A stretch of DNA of 5,530 nucleotides from Clostridia bacterium (GTDB lineage: Bacteria > Bacillota > Clostridia > Oscillospirales > QAMX01): contig JAFYLV010000154.1 of assembly GCA_017556885.1 (NCBI GenBank), positions 1 to 5,530 of the forward strand, read 5' to 3'. A program made the translations under genes and the position numbers. Shown piece after piece: positions 1 to 5,530 of the stretch (positions within the stretch are counted from its first letter, which is position 1; each line of letters opens with the position of its first letter). Below the pieces are notes generated by a model. The model did not search any database, was not told the origin of the DNA, and saw only the letters and a program-made list of their open reading frames with translations.

Positions 1-23
1 GTACGGAGTTTTTTACTTTTATC

Positions 24-440
24 TTACTTTGCTTTGCTCTCGCAGTAGATGCAGCGGTAGGTACCGGCATCCCGGTCAGCCAGGCGGAAGACCTGGGGAA
101 GATCGGGCTCCGTGGAGGTGATGCAGCGGGGATTCTTGCAGCGGATGACGTCCTCCACCTGATCGGGCAGGGAAAGATGCACCCGGCGAACCTTTTCGCC
201 GCCCTTGATGTAAGTAACGGTGATGCCGGGATCGAGATATCCAAGCACGGCGAGGTCAAGCTCGATGGGCTCGCAGATCTTCAGGATATCCTTCTTGCCC
301 ATCTTGACGCTGTCGGCATTGAGAATGACGGCAACCGTGCAGGAGAGGCTGCCAAGATTGAGGAACTTGTAGATCTCCATGGCGCGGCCGGCCTGGATAT
401 GGTCAAGAACGATACCGTCGGTAATGGGGTTAACGATCAT
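24..440 (-). CDS. pyrI: Aspartate carbamoyltransferase, regulatory subunit
   Basis: Non-catalytic subunit that binds nucleotides and gives PyrB allosteric control. The protein is 138 aa against 153 in E. coli, with a shorter N-terminus and C-terminal tail. The N-terminal allosteric domain has GIVLDHI (9-15), matching the effector-site Asp-His of known PyrI, and MGKKDILKI (47-55) with Lys50 and Lys54 at the positions of two conserved lysines. The C-terminal zinc domain, which contacts PyrB, keeps all four ligands: Cys101, Cys106, Cys130 and Cys133 (C-x4-C-x23-C-x2-C). Between them, residues 75-91 are less like the E. coli effector pocket. The ATG follows AAAGGAGA by 7 nt, 18 bp after pyrB. The TAA stop lies 23 bp from the left edge, and no complete terminator is visible there, so whether this is the last operon gene is unknown. 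Confidence 0.95.
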   Translation of the reverse strand: MIVNPITDGIVLDHIQAGRAMEIYKFLNLGSLSCTVAVILNADSVKMGKKDILKICEPIELDLAVLGYLDPGITVTYIKGGEKVRRVHLSLPDQVEDVIRCKNPRCITSTEPDLPQVFRLADRDAGTYRCIYCESKAK

Positions 441-447
441 GTTTTTC

Positions 448-455
448 TCTCCTTT
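448..455 (-). promoter_or_regulatory. Ribosome binding site of pyrI
   Basis: Minus strand reads AAAGGAGA, 7 nt before the pyrI ATG at 438-440, in the 18-bp gap after pyrB. Confidence 0.85.
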
Positions 456-458
456 CCC

Positions 459-1373
459 TTATGCCAGTTCCAGCAGTTTCAGAATAAGGGCCATGCGGAC
501 ATACTTGCCGTAAAGCACCTGATCAAAGTAGGCGGCACGGGGATCGCGATCCACATCCGTTGCGATCTCGTTGACACGGGGCAGGGGATGCAGGATGCAG
601 AGATCCTCCTTGGCATCCTTGAGCTTTGCGGAGGTAAGGATGCAGCTGTCCTTGAGGCGGATATAATCGGCCTCGTTGAAGAAGCGCTCGCGCTGGACAC
701 GGGTCATATAAAGGATGTCGAGCTCAGACATGGCCGCCTCGATATCGTGCACTTCCTTGTATGGAATGTTCTTCTTATCCAGCACCTCGTTGCGGATGTA
801 CTCCGGCACGCCCAGCTCCGGCGGGGAGATGAGCACGAAGCGAATGCCCGCATACCGGGAAAGGGCACAGATAAGAGAATGAACGGTGCGTCCGAACTTC
901 AGGTCGCCGCAGAGACCCACGGTCATGTAATCAAGTCGTCCCTTCTTCTGGCGGATGGTCAGAAGGTCGGTAAGGGTCTGGGTGGGATGATTGTGACCGC
1001 CGTCACCGGCATTGATGACGGGCACGCCAGCCTTGGCGGAGGCAACGAGAGGCGCGCCTTCCTTGGGATGGCGCATGGCGATAACATCGGCATAGCAGCC
1101 GACGGTGCGCACCGTGTCGGAAACGCTCTCACCCTTGGCGGTGGAGGAGGAAGATGCTTCGGAGAAACCGAGCACGTTGCCGCCAAGCTCGTACATCGCC
1201 GCCTCAAAGGAAAGACGGGTACGGGTGGAGGGCTCAAAGAAGAGGGTAGCGAGCTTCTTGCCGTGGCAGCTCTCGGCATAACGGGCAGGACGGGCAATAA
1301 TATCGTCCGCGAGGTCGAGAATATCGGTGATCTCCTTCTCGGAGAGGTCAAGAATGTCAATGAGATGTCTCAT
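459..1373 (-). CDS. pyrB: Aspartate carbamoyltransferase, catalytic subunit
   Basis: Condenses carbamoyl phosphate with L-aspartate to form N-carbamoyl aspartate, the committed step of the pathway. The protein is 304 aa, the usual length for PyrB (about 300-311). Visible motifs: the carbamoyl-phosphate loop FEPSTRTRLSFE (46-57); the mobile loop SSSSTAKGES (74-83) with Lys80, which in this family reaches into the neighbouring subunit's active site; NAGDGGHNHPTQTLTD (121-136) with His128; GDLKFGRTVHS (156-166); MTRVQRER (223-230); HPLPRVNEI (262-270); and the C-terminal DQVLYGKYVRMAL (284-296). The ATG at 1371-1373 follows AGAGGAGA by 5 nt. A longer open frame to 1544 exists, but its extra 57 residues lie mostly inside pyrE and are Pro/Ser/Arg-rich out-of-frame sequence. 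The pyrI gene 18 bp downstream implies a class B holoenzyme of catalytic trimers and regulatory dimers. Confidence 0.97.
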   Translation of the reverse strand: MRHLIDILDLSEKEITDILDLADDIIARPARYAESCHGKKLATLFFEPSTRTRLSFEAAMYELGGNVLGFSEASSSSTAKGESVSDTVRTVGCYADVIAMRHPKEGAPLVASAKAGVPVINAGDGGHNHPTQTLTDLLTIRQKKGRLDYMTVGLCGDLKFGRTVHSLICALSRYAGIRFVLISPPELGVPEYIRNEVLDKKNIPYKEVHDIEAAMSELDILYMTRVQRERFFNEADYIRLKDSCILTSAKLKDAKEDLCILHPLPRVNEIATDVDRDPRAAYFDQVLYGKYVRMALILKLLELA

Positions 1374-1378
1374 ATTGC

Positions 1379-1386
1379 TCTCCTCT
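1379..1386 (-). promoter_or_regulatory. Ribosome binding site fixing the pyrB start
   Basis: Minus strand reads AGAGGAGA, 5 nt before the ATG at 1371-1373 and just after the pyrE stop. It rules in the 304-aa PyrB rather than the 361-residue open frame that runs back into pyrE. Confidence 0.87.
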
Positions 1387-1392
1387 TCCCTC

Positions 1393-2031
1393 TTACTTGC
1401 CGATCCAGCTCTCGTCGGAGGGATTGTCACGGAAGGCCTTGAAGCGGGCAATGTCCGCAGGGGCAATGTAGCCCTCCTCGGCAGCGACCTCGGCAATGGT
1501 GTCGAAATCGGTGAGGGTAACGCACTTGGCATCGGCAGCGGCAAGGCGCTCGATACCCTTCTTCATGCCGTAGGTGAAAATGGCGACGATGCCGAGCACC
1601 TCGGCACCCGCCTCACGCAGGGCATCCACGACCTCAATGACGGAACCGCCGGTGGAAATAAGGTCCTCAACAACGACGACCTTCTGGCCGGGAACGAGCT
1701 TGCCCTCGATACGGTTCTGACGGCCGTGATCCTTGTTGCCGGAACGGACGTAGCCCATGGGCATGCCGAGGATGTGACCGGCGTTGGCGGCGTGGGCGAT
1801 ACCGGCGGTGGAGGTGCCGAAGAGCGCCTCGCACTCGGGGTATTCCTTCTTGACGGTGTCGGCAATGGCCTGCTCGACGGTATTTCTCACCGTGGGAGCG
1901 GTAAGAATCAGGCGGTTATCACAGTACACGGGGCTCTTGATGCCGCTGGCCCAGGTGAAGGGCTCGTTGGGGCGGAAAAACACCGCACCGATGGAAAGAA
2001 GGCCGCGGGCAACTTCAGTCTTGATGTTCAT
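1393..2031 (-). CDS. pyrE: Orotate phosphoribosyltransferase
   Basis: Transfers phosphoribose from PRPP to orotate, giving OMP, the substrate of the PyrF encoded just upstream. The protein is 212 aa, the normal size for a type I phosphoribosyltransferase of this family (about 205-220). Visible motifs: FTWASGIKSPVYCDNR (25-40), typical of the Bacillus-like orotate-binding hood; the flexible catalytic loop YVRSGNKDHG (94-103) with Lys100 and His102; and the PRPP-binding motif VVVVEDLISTGGS (118-130) with the Glu-Asp pair at 122-123. The ATG at 2029-2031 follows AAGGAGA with 9 nt spacing in an AT-rich 23-bp gap after pyrF. TAA stop, then 19 bp to pyrB. No key residue appears to be missing. Confidence 0.97.
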   Translation of the reverse strand: MNIKTEVARGLLSIGAVFFRPNEPFTWASGIKSPVYCDNRLILTAPTVRNTVEQAIADTVKKEYPECEALFGTSTAGIAHAANAGHILGMPMGYVRSGNKDHGRQNRIEGKLVPGQKVVVVEDLISTGGSVIEVVDALREAGAEVLGIVAIFTYGMKKGIERLAAADAKCVTLTDFDTIAEVAAEEGYIAPADIARFKAFRDNPSDESWIGK

Positions 2032-2040
2032 GTTACTCTA

Positions 2041-2047
2041 TCTCCTT
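2041..2047 (-). promoter_or_regulatory. Ribosome binding site of pyrE
   Basis: Minus strand reads AAGGAGA with 9 nt to the pyrE ATG, in an AT-rich spacer after the pyrF stop. Confidence 0.8.
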
Positions 2048-2054
2048 ATAATTT

Positions 2055-2753
2055 TTAACCGACGAATTCCGCCACACAGCGGCGGTAGGCAGCAACGGGA
2101 TCCTCTGCCTGGGTAACGGGACGGCCGACAACGATGTAGTCGGAGCCGATCTCCTTGGCCTTTGCCGGGGTAGTCACGCGGACCTGGTCGCCCACCTCGC
2201 CATCGGCAAAGCGAACACCGGGGGTGACGGTGACAAAGTCTGCGCCGCATCTCTCATGCACCTTGCCAGCCTCGAGGGGGGAGCAAACAACACCGGCGAG
2301 ACCGGCATCTGCGGCACACTTGGCATAGTGCAGGACGACCTCATCCAGAGGCTTCTCGATGAGCAGATCGCTCTCCATGCGCTCCTGGGAGGTGGAGGTC
2401 AGCTGGGTAACGGCGATGAGCAGGGGGCGAGTTCCGTCGGGACGGGTCAGACCCTCCAGCGCGGCCTCCATCATGGCCTTGGTACCGGCGGCGTGGAGGT
2501 TGGTCATATCCACATCCAGGCCGGAAAGCACTGCCATGGACTTCTTGACGGTATTGGGGATGTCATGCAACTTCAGATCGAGGAAGATCTTATGGCCGCG
2601 GGCCTTGATCTCCCGAACGATGGCGGGACCTTCGGCATAGTAGAGCTCCATACCGATCTTCACAAAGGGCTTTTCCTCGGTAAAGCTGTCGAGGAAGGCG
2701 AGAGTTTTTTCCTTGCTGTCAAAATCCAGCGCGATGATAACGTCTTTTCCCAT
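2055..2753 (-). CDS. pyrF: Orotidine 5'-phosphate decarboxylase, type 1
   Basis: Decarboxylates OMP to UMP, the last step of the pathway, in the cytoplasm. The protein is 232 aa, matching the short Bacillus-like type 1 family (about 230-245 aa) rather than the longer type 2 form found in some clostridia. Visible motifs: IALDF (6-11), VKIG (31-34), the catalytic DxKxxD array Asp59-Lys61-Asp64 in DLKLHDIPNTV, QLTS (117-120), VTPGVR (176-181) and the phosphate-gripping VVGRPVTQAEDP (208-219). The ATG at 2751-2753 is preferred: GGAGGT sits 10 nt upstream. A GTG four codons earlier (2763-2765) is in frame but lies in that same Shine-Dalgarno sequence, so it is an unlikely start; using it would add only four residues. 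The gene begins 1 bp after the pyrD stop and is followed after 23 bp by pyrE. Confidence 0.96.
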   Translation of the reverse strand: MGKDVIIALDFDSKEKTLAFLDSFTEEKPFVKIGMELYYAEGPAIVREIKARGHKIFLDLKLHDIPNTVKKSMAVLSGLDVDMTNLHAAGTKAMMEAALEGLTRPDGTRPLLIAVTQLTSTSQERMESDLLIEKPLDEVVLHYAKCAADAGLAGVVCSPLEAGKVHERCGADFVTVTPGVRFADGEVGDQVRVTTPAKAKEIGSDYIVVGRPVTQAEDPVAAYRRCVAEFVG

Positions 2754-2754
2754 G

Positions 2755-3666
2755 TCAGTGTGCACCTCCGATAATATCTGTCAGTTTATTGATTCCGTAT
2801 TTTTCCATGGTCTCCGGCAGGGCGCGGACGATCTTCTCCGCTGCCCAGGGATCCACAAGGTTTGCGCTGCCCACCTGCACCGCCGTGGCACCGGCAAGCA
2901 TGAGCTCGATAACGTCTTCCGCCGTGGAAACACCGCCGAGACCCACGATGGGCACGGACACGGCGTTGTATACCTGCCAGACCATGCGTACCGCAAGGGG
3001 CAGCAGCGCCGGGCCGGACATGCCGCCGGTGGTATTGGCAAGCAGGGGCTTTCTCTTGCGAAGATCCAGCCGCATACCGAGAACGGTATTGATCAGGCTG
3101 ACGCCGTCGGCACCGGCGGCCTCCACCGCCTTTGCCATATCAGCAATGCTGGTCACGTTGGGGGTAAGTTTAATAATGACCGGCTTTTTCGTCACCTTAC
3201 GCACCGCGCGGACCACTTCTTCGGCCGCCTTGGGATCGGTGCCGAAGCTCATGCCGCCGCCATGTACATTGGGGCAGGAAATATTGACCTCAAACCAGCC
3301 GATCTCCGGGCAAGCATCCAGCTTTTCGACGACGGTGACATACTCCTCCACGGAAAAGCCGCTGACGTTTGCCATGACGGGCTTGTGGAAGACCTCGCGA
3401 AGCTTCGGGATCTCTTTTTCGATGACGGCATCCACACCGGGGTTCTGCAGACCCACGGCATTGAGGAGCCCGCCCTCGAATTCCGCGATACGGGGGGTAG
3501 CATTGCCGAATCTCGGCTCTGCCGTGGTTCCCTTGAAGGAGAAGGTGCCGAGGCAGTTGATATCGTAGAGCTCGGCAAATTCATAGCCAAAGCCGAAAGT
3601 TCCGCTGGCGGGGATGACGGGGTTGTCCATCCCGATGCCGCAGAGCGTTACACGGGTATCTACCAT
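2755..3666 (-). CDS. pyrD: Dihydroorotate dehydrogenase 1B, catalytic subunit
   Basis: Cytoplasmic FMN TIM-barrel enzyme that oxidises dihydroorotate to orotate, handing electrons to PyrK and NAD+. The protein is 303 aa, as expected for class 1B (about 300-311). Visible motifs: NPVIPASGTFGFG (15-27) in the N-terminal FMN/substrate region, NAVGLQNPG (69-77), the NISCPNVHGGG segment (128-138) with the class 1 active-site base Cys131, IKLTPN (165-170) with the FMN-contacting Lys166, and the phosphate-binding GLGGV...D (242-251) and VQVGSA (263-268). Class 1B is supported both by catalytic Cys rather than Ser and by the adjacent pyrK. The start at 3664-3666 is preceded by a strong AAGGAGGAGA. A longer open frame to 3750 exists, but its extra 28 residues lie wholly inside pyrK and do not look like the family. 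The stop TGA is 1 bp from the pyrF ATG. Confidence 0.97.
   Translation of the reverse strand: MVDTRVTLCGIGMDNPVIPASGTFGFGYEFAELYDINCLGTFSFKGTTAEPRFGNATPRIAEFEGGLLNAVGLQNPGVDAVIEKEIPKLREVFHKPVMANVSGFSVEEYVTVVEKLDACPEIGWFEVNISCPNVHGGGMSFGTDPKAAEEVVRAVRKVTKKPVIIKLTPNVTSIADMAKAVEAAGADGVSLINTVLGMRLDLRKRKPLLANTTGGMSGPALLPLAVRMVWQVYNAVSVPIVGLGGVSTAEDVIELMLAGATAVQVGSANLVDPWAAEKIVRALPETMEKYGINKLTDIIGGAH
2764..2769 (-). promoter_or_regulatory. Ribosome binding site of pyrF, inside the pyrD 3' end
   Basis: Minus strand reads GGAGGT, 10 nt before the ATG at 2751-2753. It encodes Gly-Gly near the PyrD C-terminus. The in-frame GTG at 2763-2765 overlaps its 3' end, which argues against that GTG as the start. 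Confidence 0.83.
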
Positions 3667-4382
3667 ACGATCTCCTCCTTTTTCAGCACGGGGCCGTCCT
3701 TGCAAATGCGCTTGTTGCCGTATTTGGTCTTGCAGCTGCAACCCATGCATGCACCGAAGCCGCAGCCCATGCGCTCCTCAAAGGAAAGCTCACCCGGGGC
3801 ATCGATTTTGTTGTAAACGGCGCGGAGCATAGGCTCCGGTCCGCAGGTGTAGTAATAAGAACAGGAAAGATCCTCCACGTCGGTGACAAAGCCCTTGATA
3901 CCCGCGGATCCGTCCGCCGTGGTGACCGTGACCTTGAGACCGAGGTTGCGGAAATCATCGGCAAGAATGACCTCCGATGCGGTGTTGAAACCGAGAATAA
4001 TACGGGGCTTGATGCCGCGCGCAACGAGAGTCTTGGCAAGGCCGAAGATGGGCGGGCAGCCAACACCGCCGCCGATGAGCAGTGGCGCATCTCCCGCGCA
4101 ATCCGGATCGAAGCCGTTGCCGAGGGGCAGCAGCACGTCAAGGCACTCGCCGGGAGCCATATGGGACATCTGCTCAGTGCCGCGGCCAACCACCTTGTAG
4201 AGAATGGTAACGCTCTCCTTATCCCAGTCACACACCGAGATGGGGCGGCGCAGATACTTGCCCGCAAGAGCGATATTCAGAAACTGTCCGGGCTTCAGCT
4301 CGCAGGATACGCCAAGCCGCATCCGCCATACCGTCGCAGTCAGCGCCCGGTTTTCCAGGATGGGACAAACTACATTTTTCAC
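3660..4382 (-). CDS. pyrK: Dihydroorotate dehydrogenase 1B, electron transfer subunit
   Basis: FAD and [2Fe-2S] subunit that passes electrons from the PyrD FMN to NAD+; it forms a PyrD2-PyrK2 heterotetramer. The protein is 240 aa from a GTG start (reads M-K-N-V-V-C-P-I-L), within the family's usual 230-265. The FAD-binding RRPISV is at 45-50, the nucleotide-binding GGGVGCPP at 104-111, the TCGPEPML signature at 179-186, and the C-terminal iron-sulfur cluster ligands Cys207, Cys212, Cys215 and Cys227 (C-x4-C-x2-C-x11-C, in MGCGFGACMGC and ICKDGP). A further cysteine, Cys217, lies just after the third ligand. The GTG start is chosen because AAGGAG lies 8 nt before it and because the next upstream ATG (4449-4451) would overlap pyrC by 53 nt without need. 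The TAG stop overlaps the pyrD start by 7 nt, which fits coupled synthesis of the two partners. Confidence 0.96.
   Translation of the reverse strand: MKNVVCPILENRALTATVWRMRLGVSCELKPGQFLNIALAGKYLRRPISVCDWDKESVTILYKVVGRGTEQMSHMAPGECLDVLLPLGNGFDPDCAGDAPLLIGGGVGCPPIFGLAKTLVARGIKPRIILGFNTASEVILADDFRNLGLKVTVTTADGSAGIKGFVTDVEDLSCSYYYTCGPEPMLRAVYNKIDAPGELSFEERMGCGFGACMGCSCKTKYGNKRICKDGPVLKKEEIVW
3671..3680 (-). promoter_or_regulatory. Strong ribosome binding site of pyrD
   Basis: Minus strand reads AAGGAGGAGA, with the AGGAGG core 7 nt before the pyrD ATG at 3664-3666. The site lies within the last codons of pyrK (the K-K-E-E-I end). It supports the short start over the longer open frame reaching 3750. 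Confidence 0.88.
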
Positions 4383-4390
4383 AGCCGTTT

Positions 4391-4396
4391 CTCCTT
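4391..4396 (-). promoter_or_regulatory. Ribosome binding site fixing the GTG start of pyrK
   Basis: Minus strand reads AAGGAG, 8 nt before the GTG at 4380-4382 and directly after the pyrC stop. It decides the pyrK start, since the only upstream ATG in frame lies inside pyrC. No comparable site was noted for that ATG. Confidence 0.85.
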
Positions 4397-4398
4397 TT

Positions 4399-5530
4399 TC
4401 AAAGCATGCTTTCGGGAACAAATCCCGCCTCAGACCAAGCGATATCTCCATCCACCGCCGTAAGCATCACGCGGCCGAAAACACCGCGTCCCGCAAAGGG
4501 CGAGGATTTTCCGGCGCTGCGGAAGTCCGCCGTGTTCACAGGAGCCAGGGGATTTGGGTCAAACACGGTGAAGTCCGCCGGTGCACCCACCTCGATATCG
4601 GTGCCAATGCCGAAGATACGCTTCGCATTGTCGTGAAGCAGCGCCATCATGCGGCGCTTGGTAAGCAGGCCGGGACGGACAAATTCCGTGTACATCACCG
4701 GAAGCGCGGTCTCAAGACCCACAACACCCATGACGCTGTTGCGCAGGCCACCGCTCTTTTCCTCGGCAGAATGAGGGGCATGGTCAGTGGCGATCATATC
4801 GATAGTTCCGTCGAGAATGCCTTCGATGAGCGCCTCCCGGTCGCGTTCGGCGCGGATGGGCGGATTCATGCGGAAGGAGCCCTCATCCTTGAGGCTTGCA
4901 TCGGTAAAGACAAGATAGTGCGGCGCCGTCTCACAGGTGACGGGCAGGCCTTCGCGCTTGGCCTCCCGGATGATGGCGACGCTCTCCTTGGTGGAAATGT
5001 GACAGACGTGGTACTGCGCGCCGGTGCGGCGCACAAGCTCGATATCCCGACGGATCATCTCCCATTCGCTCTCCGAGGAGATGCCGGGGATCCCGTGGGC
5101 GGCAGCATATTCGCCGTCGTGGATCGCTCCGTCGGGTGCGCCGACCTCGCAGTGGGCACAGACGGGCTTTCCAATCGCCTTTGCCCGGCGCAGCGCTTCC
5201 TCCATCAGGCCTTCGGACTGCACGCCGCTTCCGTCATCGGAATAACCGAAGACCAGCGGCGCAAGTCCCTCCATGTCGGAGAGCTTCTCCCCCGCCCGTC
5301 CGGCGGTGATGGTGCCGTAGGGCAGTACGTGCACGGAGGCATCCCGGCGGATGACGGAAAGCTCGGCCTCCAGAGTCTCCGGGGCATCGGGAGCCGGCTT
5401 GAGATTGGGCATGGCGCAAACGGTGGTGTAGCCGCCGCGGGCCGCGGCCGCCGTCTCGCTCTTGACCGTCGCCTTATAAGAAAAACCCGGCTCACGCAGA
5501 TGCACATGCACATCGGCAAAACCGGGAAAA
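4399..5530 (-). CDS. pyrC: Dihydroorotase, type I (partial, N-terminus outside window)
   Basis: Zinc amidohydrolase that cyclises N-carbamoyl-L-aspartate to dihydroorotate in the cytoplasm, the third step of UMP synthesis. The frame is open to the right edge and reads F-P-G-F-A-D-V-H-V-H-L-R-E-P-G, so 376 residues are visible. The HxH zinc motif is only 8 residues in, so roughly 50 N-terminal residues are missing compared with the usual length of about 425. Metal and catalytic motifs follow in family order: HVHLREPG (residues 8-15), SDDG (97-100, holding the metal-bridging Asp of type I enzymes), AHCE (about 125-128), HVCHIST (about 174-180), MNPPIR (about 221-226, substrate binding) and ATDHAPHS (about 247-254, catalytic Asp). 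The full metal set suggests an active enzyme, not a structural pseudo-dihydroorotase. It is the first gene seen in the operon, ends in TGA and lies 16 bp before pyrK. The GTG at 5509-5511 is an internal Val codon, not a start. Confidence 0.96.
   Translation of the reverse strand, partial: FPGFADVHVHLREPGFSYKATVKSETAAAARGGYTTVCAMPNLKPAPDAPETLEAELSVIRRDASVHVLPYGTITAGRAGEKLSDMEGLAPLVFGYSDDGSGVQSEGLMEEALRRAKAIGKPVCAHCEVGAPDGAIHDGEYAAAHGIPGISSESEWEMIRRDIELVRRTGAQYHVCHISTKESVAIIREAKREGLPVTCETAPHYLVFTDASLKDEGSFRMNPPIRAERDREALIEGILDGTIDMIATDHAPHSAEEKSGGLRNSVMGVVGLETALPVMYTEFVRPGLLTKRRMMALLHDNAKRIFGIGTDIEVGAPADFTVFDPNPLAPVNTADFRSAGKSSPFAGRGVFGRVMLTAVDGDIAWSEAGFVPESML

Noticed and set aside
1..23. Possible terminator downstream of pyrI
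   Set aside because: A few T/A runs but no stem-loop can be formed within the 23 bases present; the window ends too soon to decide.
177..1442. A 421-codon plus-strand open frame opposite pyrI and pyrB
   Set aside because: It is exactly antisense to two well-supported genes, its residues are compositionally odd (Gly/His/Asp/Leu-rich, no recognisable motif), and it crosses the pyrB-pyrI junction. Codon bias of the real genes, which avoid codons whose complement is a stop, explains it.
1374..1544. 57-residue N-terminal extension of PyrB
   Set aside because: It overlaps pyrE out of frame, is Pro/Ser/Arg-rich, and the ribosome site and family length favour the start at 1373.
2032..2054. AT-rich spacer before pyrE, considered as an internal promoter (TTATAA as a -10 box)
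   Set aside because: TTATAA overlaps the ribosome site and there is no credible -35 box at 16-18 bp; the AT-richness is explained by a ribosome-access region.
1327..2058. A 243-codon plus-strand open frame opposite pyrE
   Set aside because: Glycine-rich antisense shadow of pyrE; nothing recognisable.
2069..2085. Inverted repeat CCGCC/GGCGG with a 7-nt loop near the pyrF 3' end, considered as a terminator
   Set aside because: Only 5 bp of stem, inside the pyrF coding sequence, and not followed directly by a U-tract in the transcribed direction; most likely chance in GC-rich sequence.
2713..3816. A 367-codon plus-strand open frame opposite pyrD and the pyrK 3' end
   Set aside because: Antisense shadow of pyrD with no family features; PyrD motifs on the other strand are unambiguous.
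5509..5511. GTG as a start codon for pyrC
   Set aside because: It encodes the Val within the conserved A-D-V-H-V-H zinc motif, and the frame stays open with family-like residues (F-P-G-F-A-D) to the window edge.

Overview
The window carries one tightly packed operon for de novo pyrimidine (UMP) synthesis. All genes are on the minus strand, so the operon reads from the right edge to the left edge. In transcription order they are pyrC (dihydroorotase, 5' end cut off by the window), pyrK and pyrD (the two subunits of NAD-dependent dihydroorotate dehydrogenase 1B), pyrF (OMP decarboxylase), pyrE (orotate phosphoribosyltransferase), pyrB and pyrI (catalytic and regulatory subunits of aspartate carbamoyltransferase).

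Together these genes cover every step from carbamoyl phosphate to UMP: PyrB/PyrI makes carbamoyl aspartate, PyrC closes the ring, PyrD/PyrK oxidises dihydroorotate to orotate using NAD+, PyrE adds phosphoribose from PRPP, and PyrF removes CO2 to give UMP. The missing first step, carbamoyl phosphate synthetase (carA/carB), and any PyrR-type regulator are not here; they may lie beyond the right edge or elsewhere. The promoter and any attenuator would also be upstream of pyrC, outside the window.

Spacing is very tight: gaps are 16 bp (pyrC-pyrK), a 7-nt overlap (pyrK-pyrD), 1 bp (pyrD-pyrF), 23 bp (pyrF-pyrE), 19 bp (pyrE-pyrB) and 18 bp (pyrB-pyrI). Every internal gene has a good Shine-Dalgarno sequence, and these sites put several starts well inside the longest open frames. 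No stretch over 300 bp lacks a gene. The 23 bp left of pyrI (1-23) hold no complete terminator or other recognisable signal.

The strong GGAGG-type ribosome sites and the PyrD/PyrK (class 1B) dehydrogenase point to a Firmicute. The added PyrI subunit, with a base composition that looks moderately GC-rich by eye, suggests an anaerobic member of Clostridia. Family-level placement is not possible from this sequence alone. I see no mobile element, CRISPR, RNA gene, foreign island or novel system; this is a normal housekeeping operon with a few details worth a second look.
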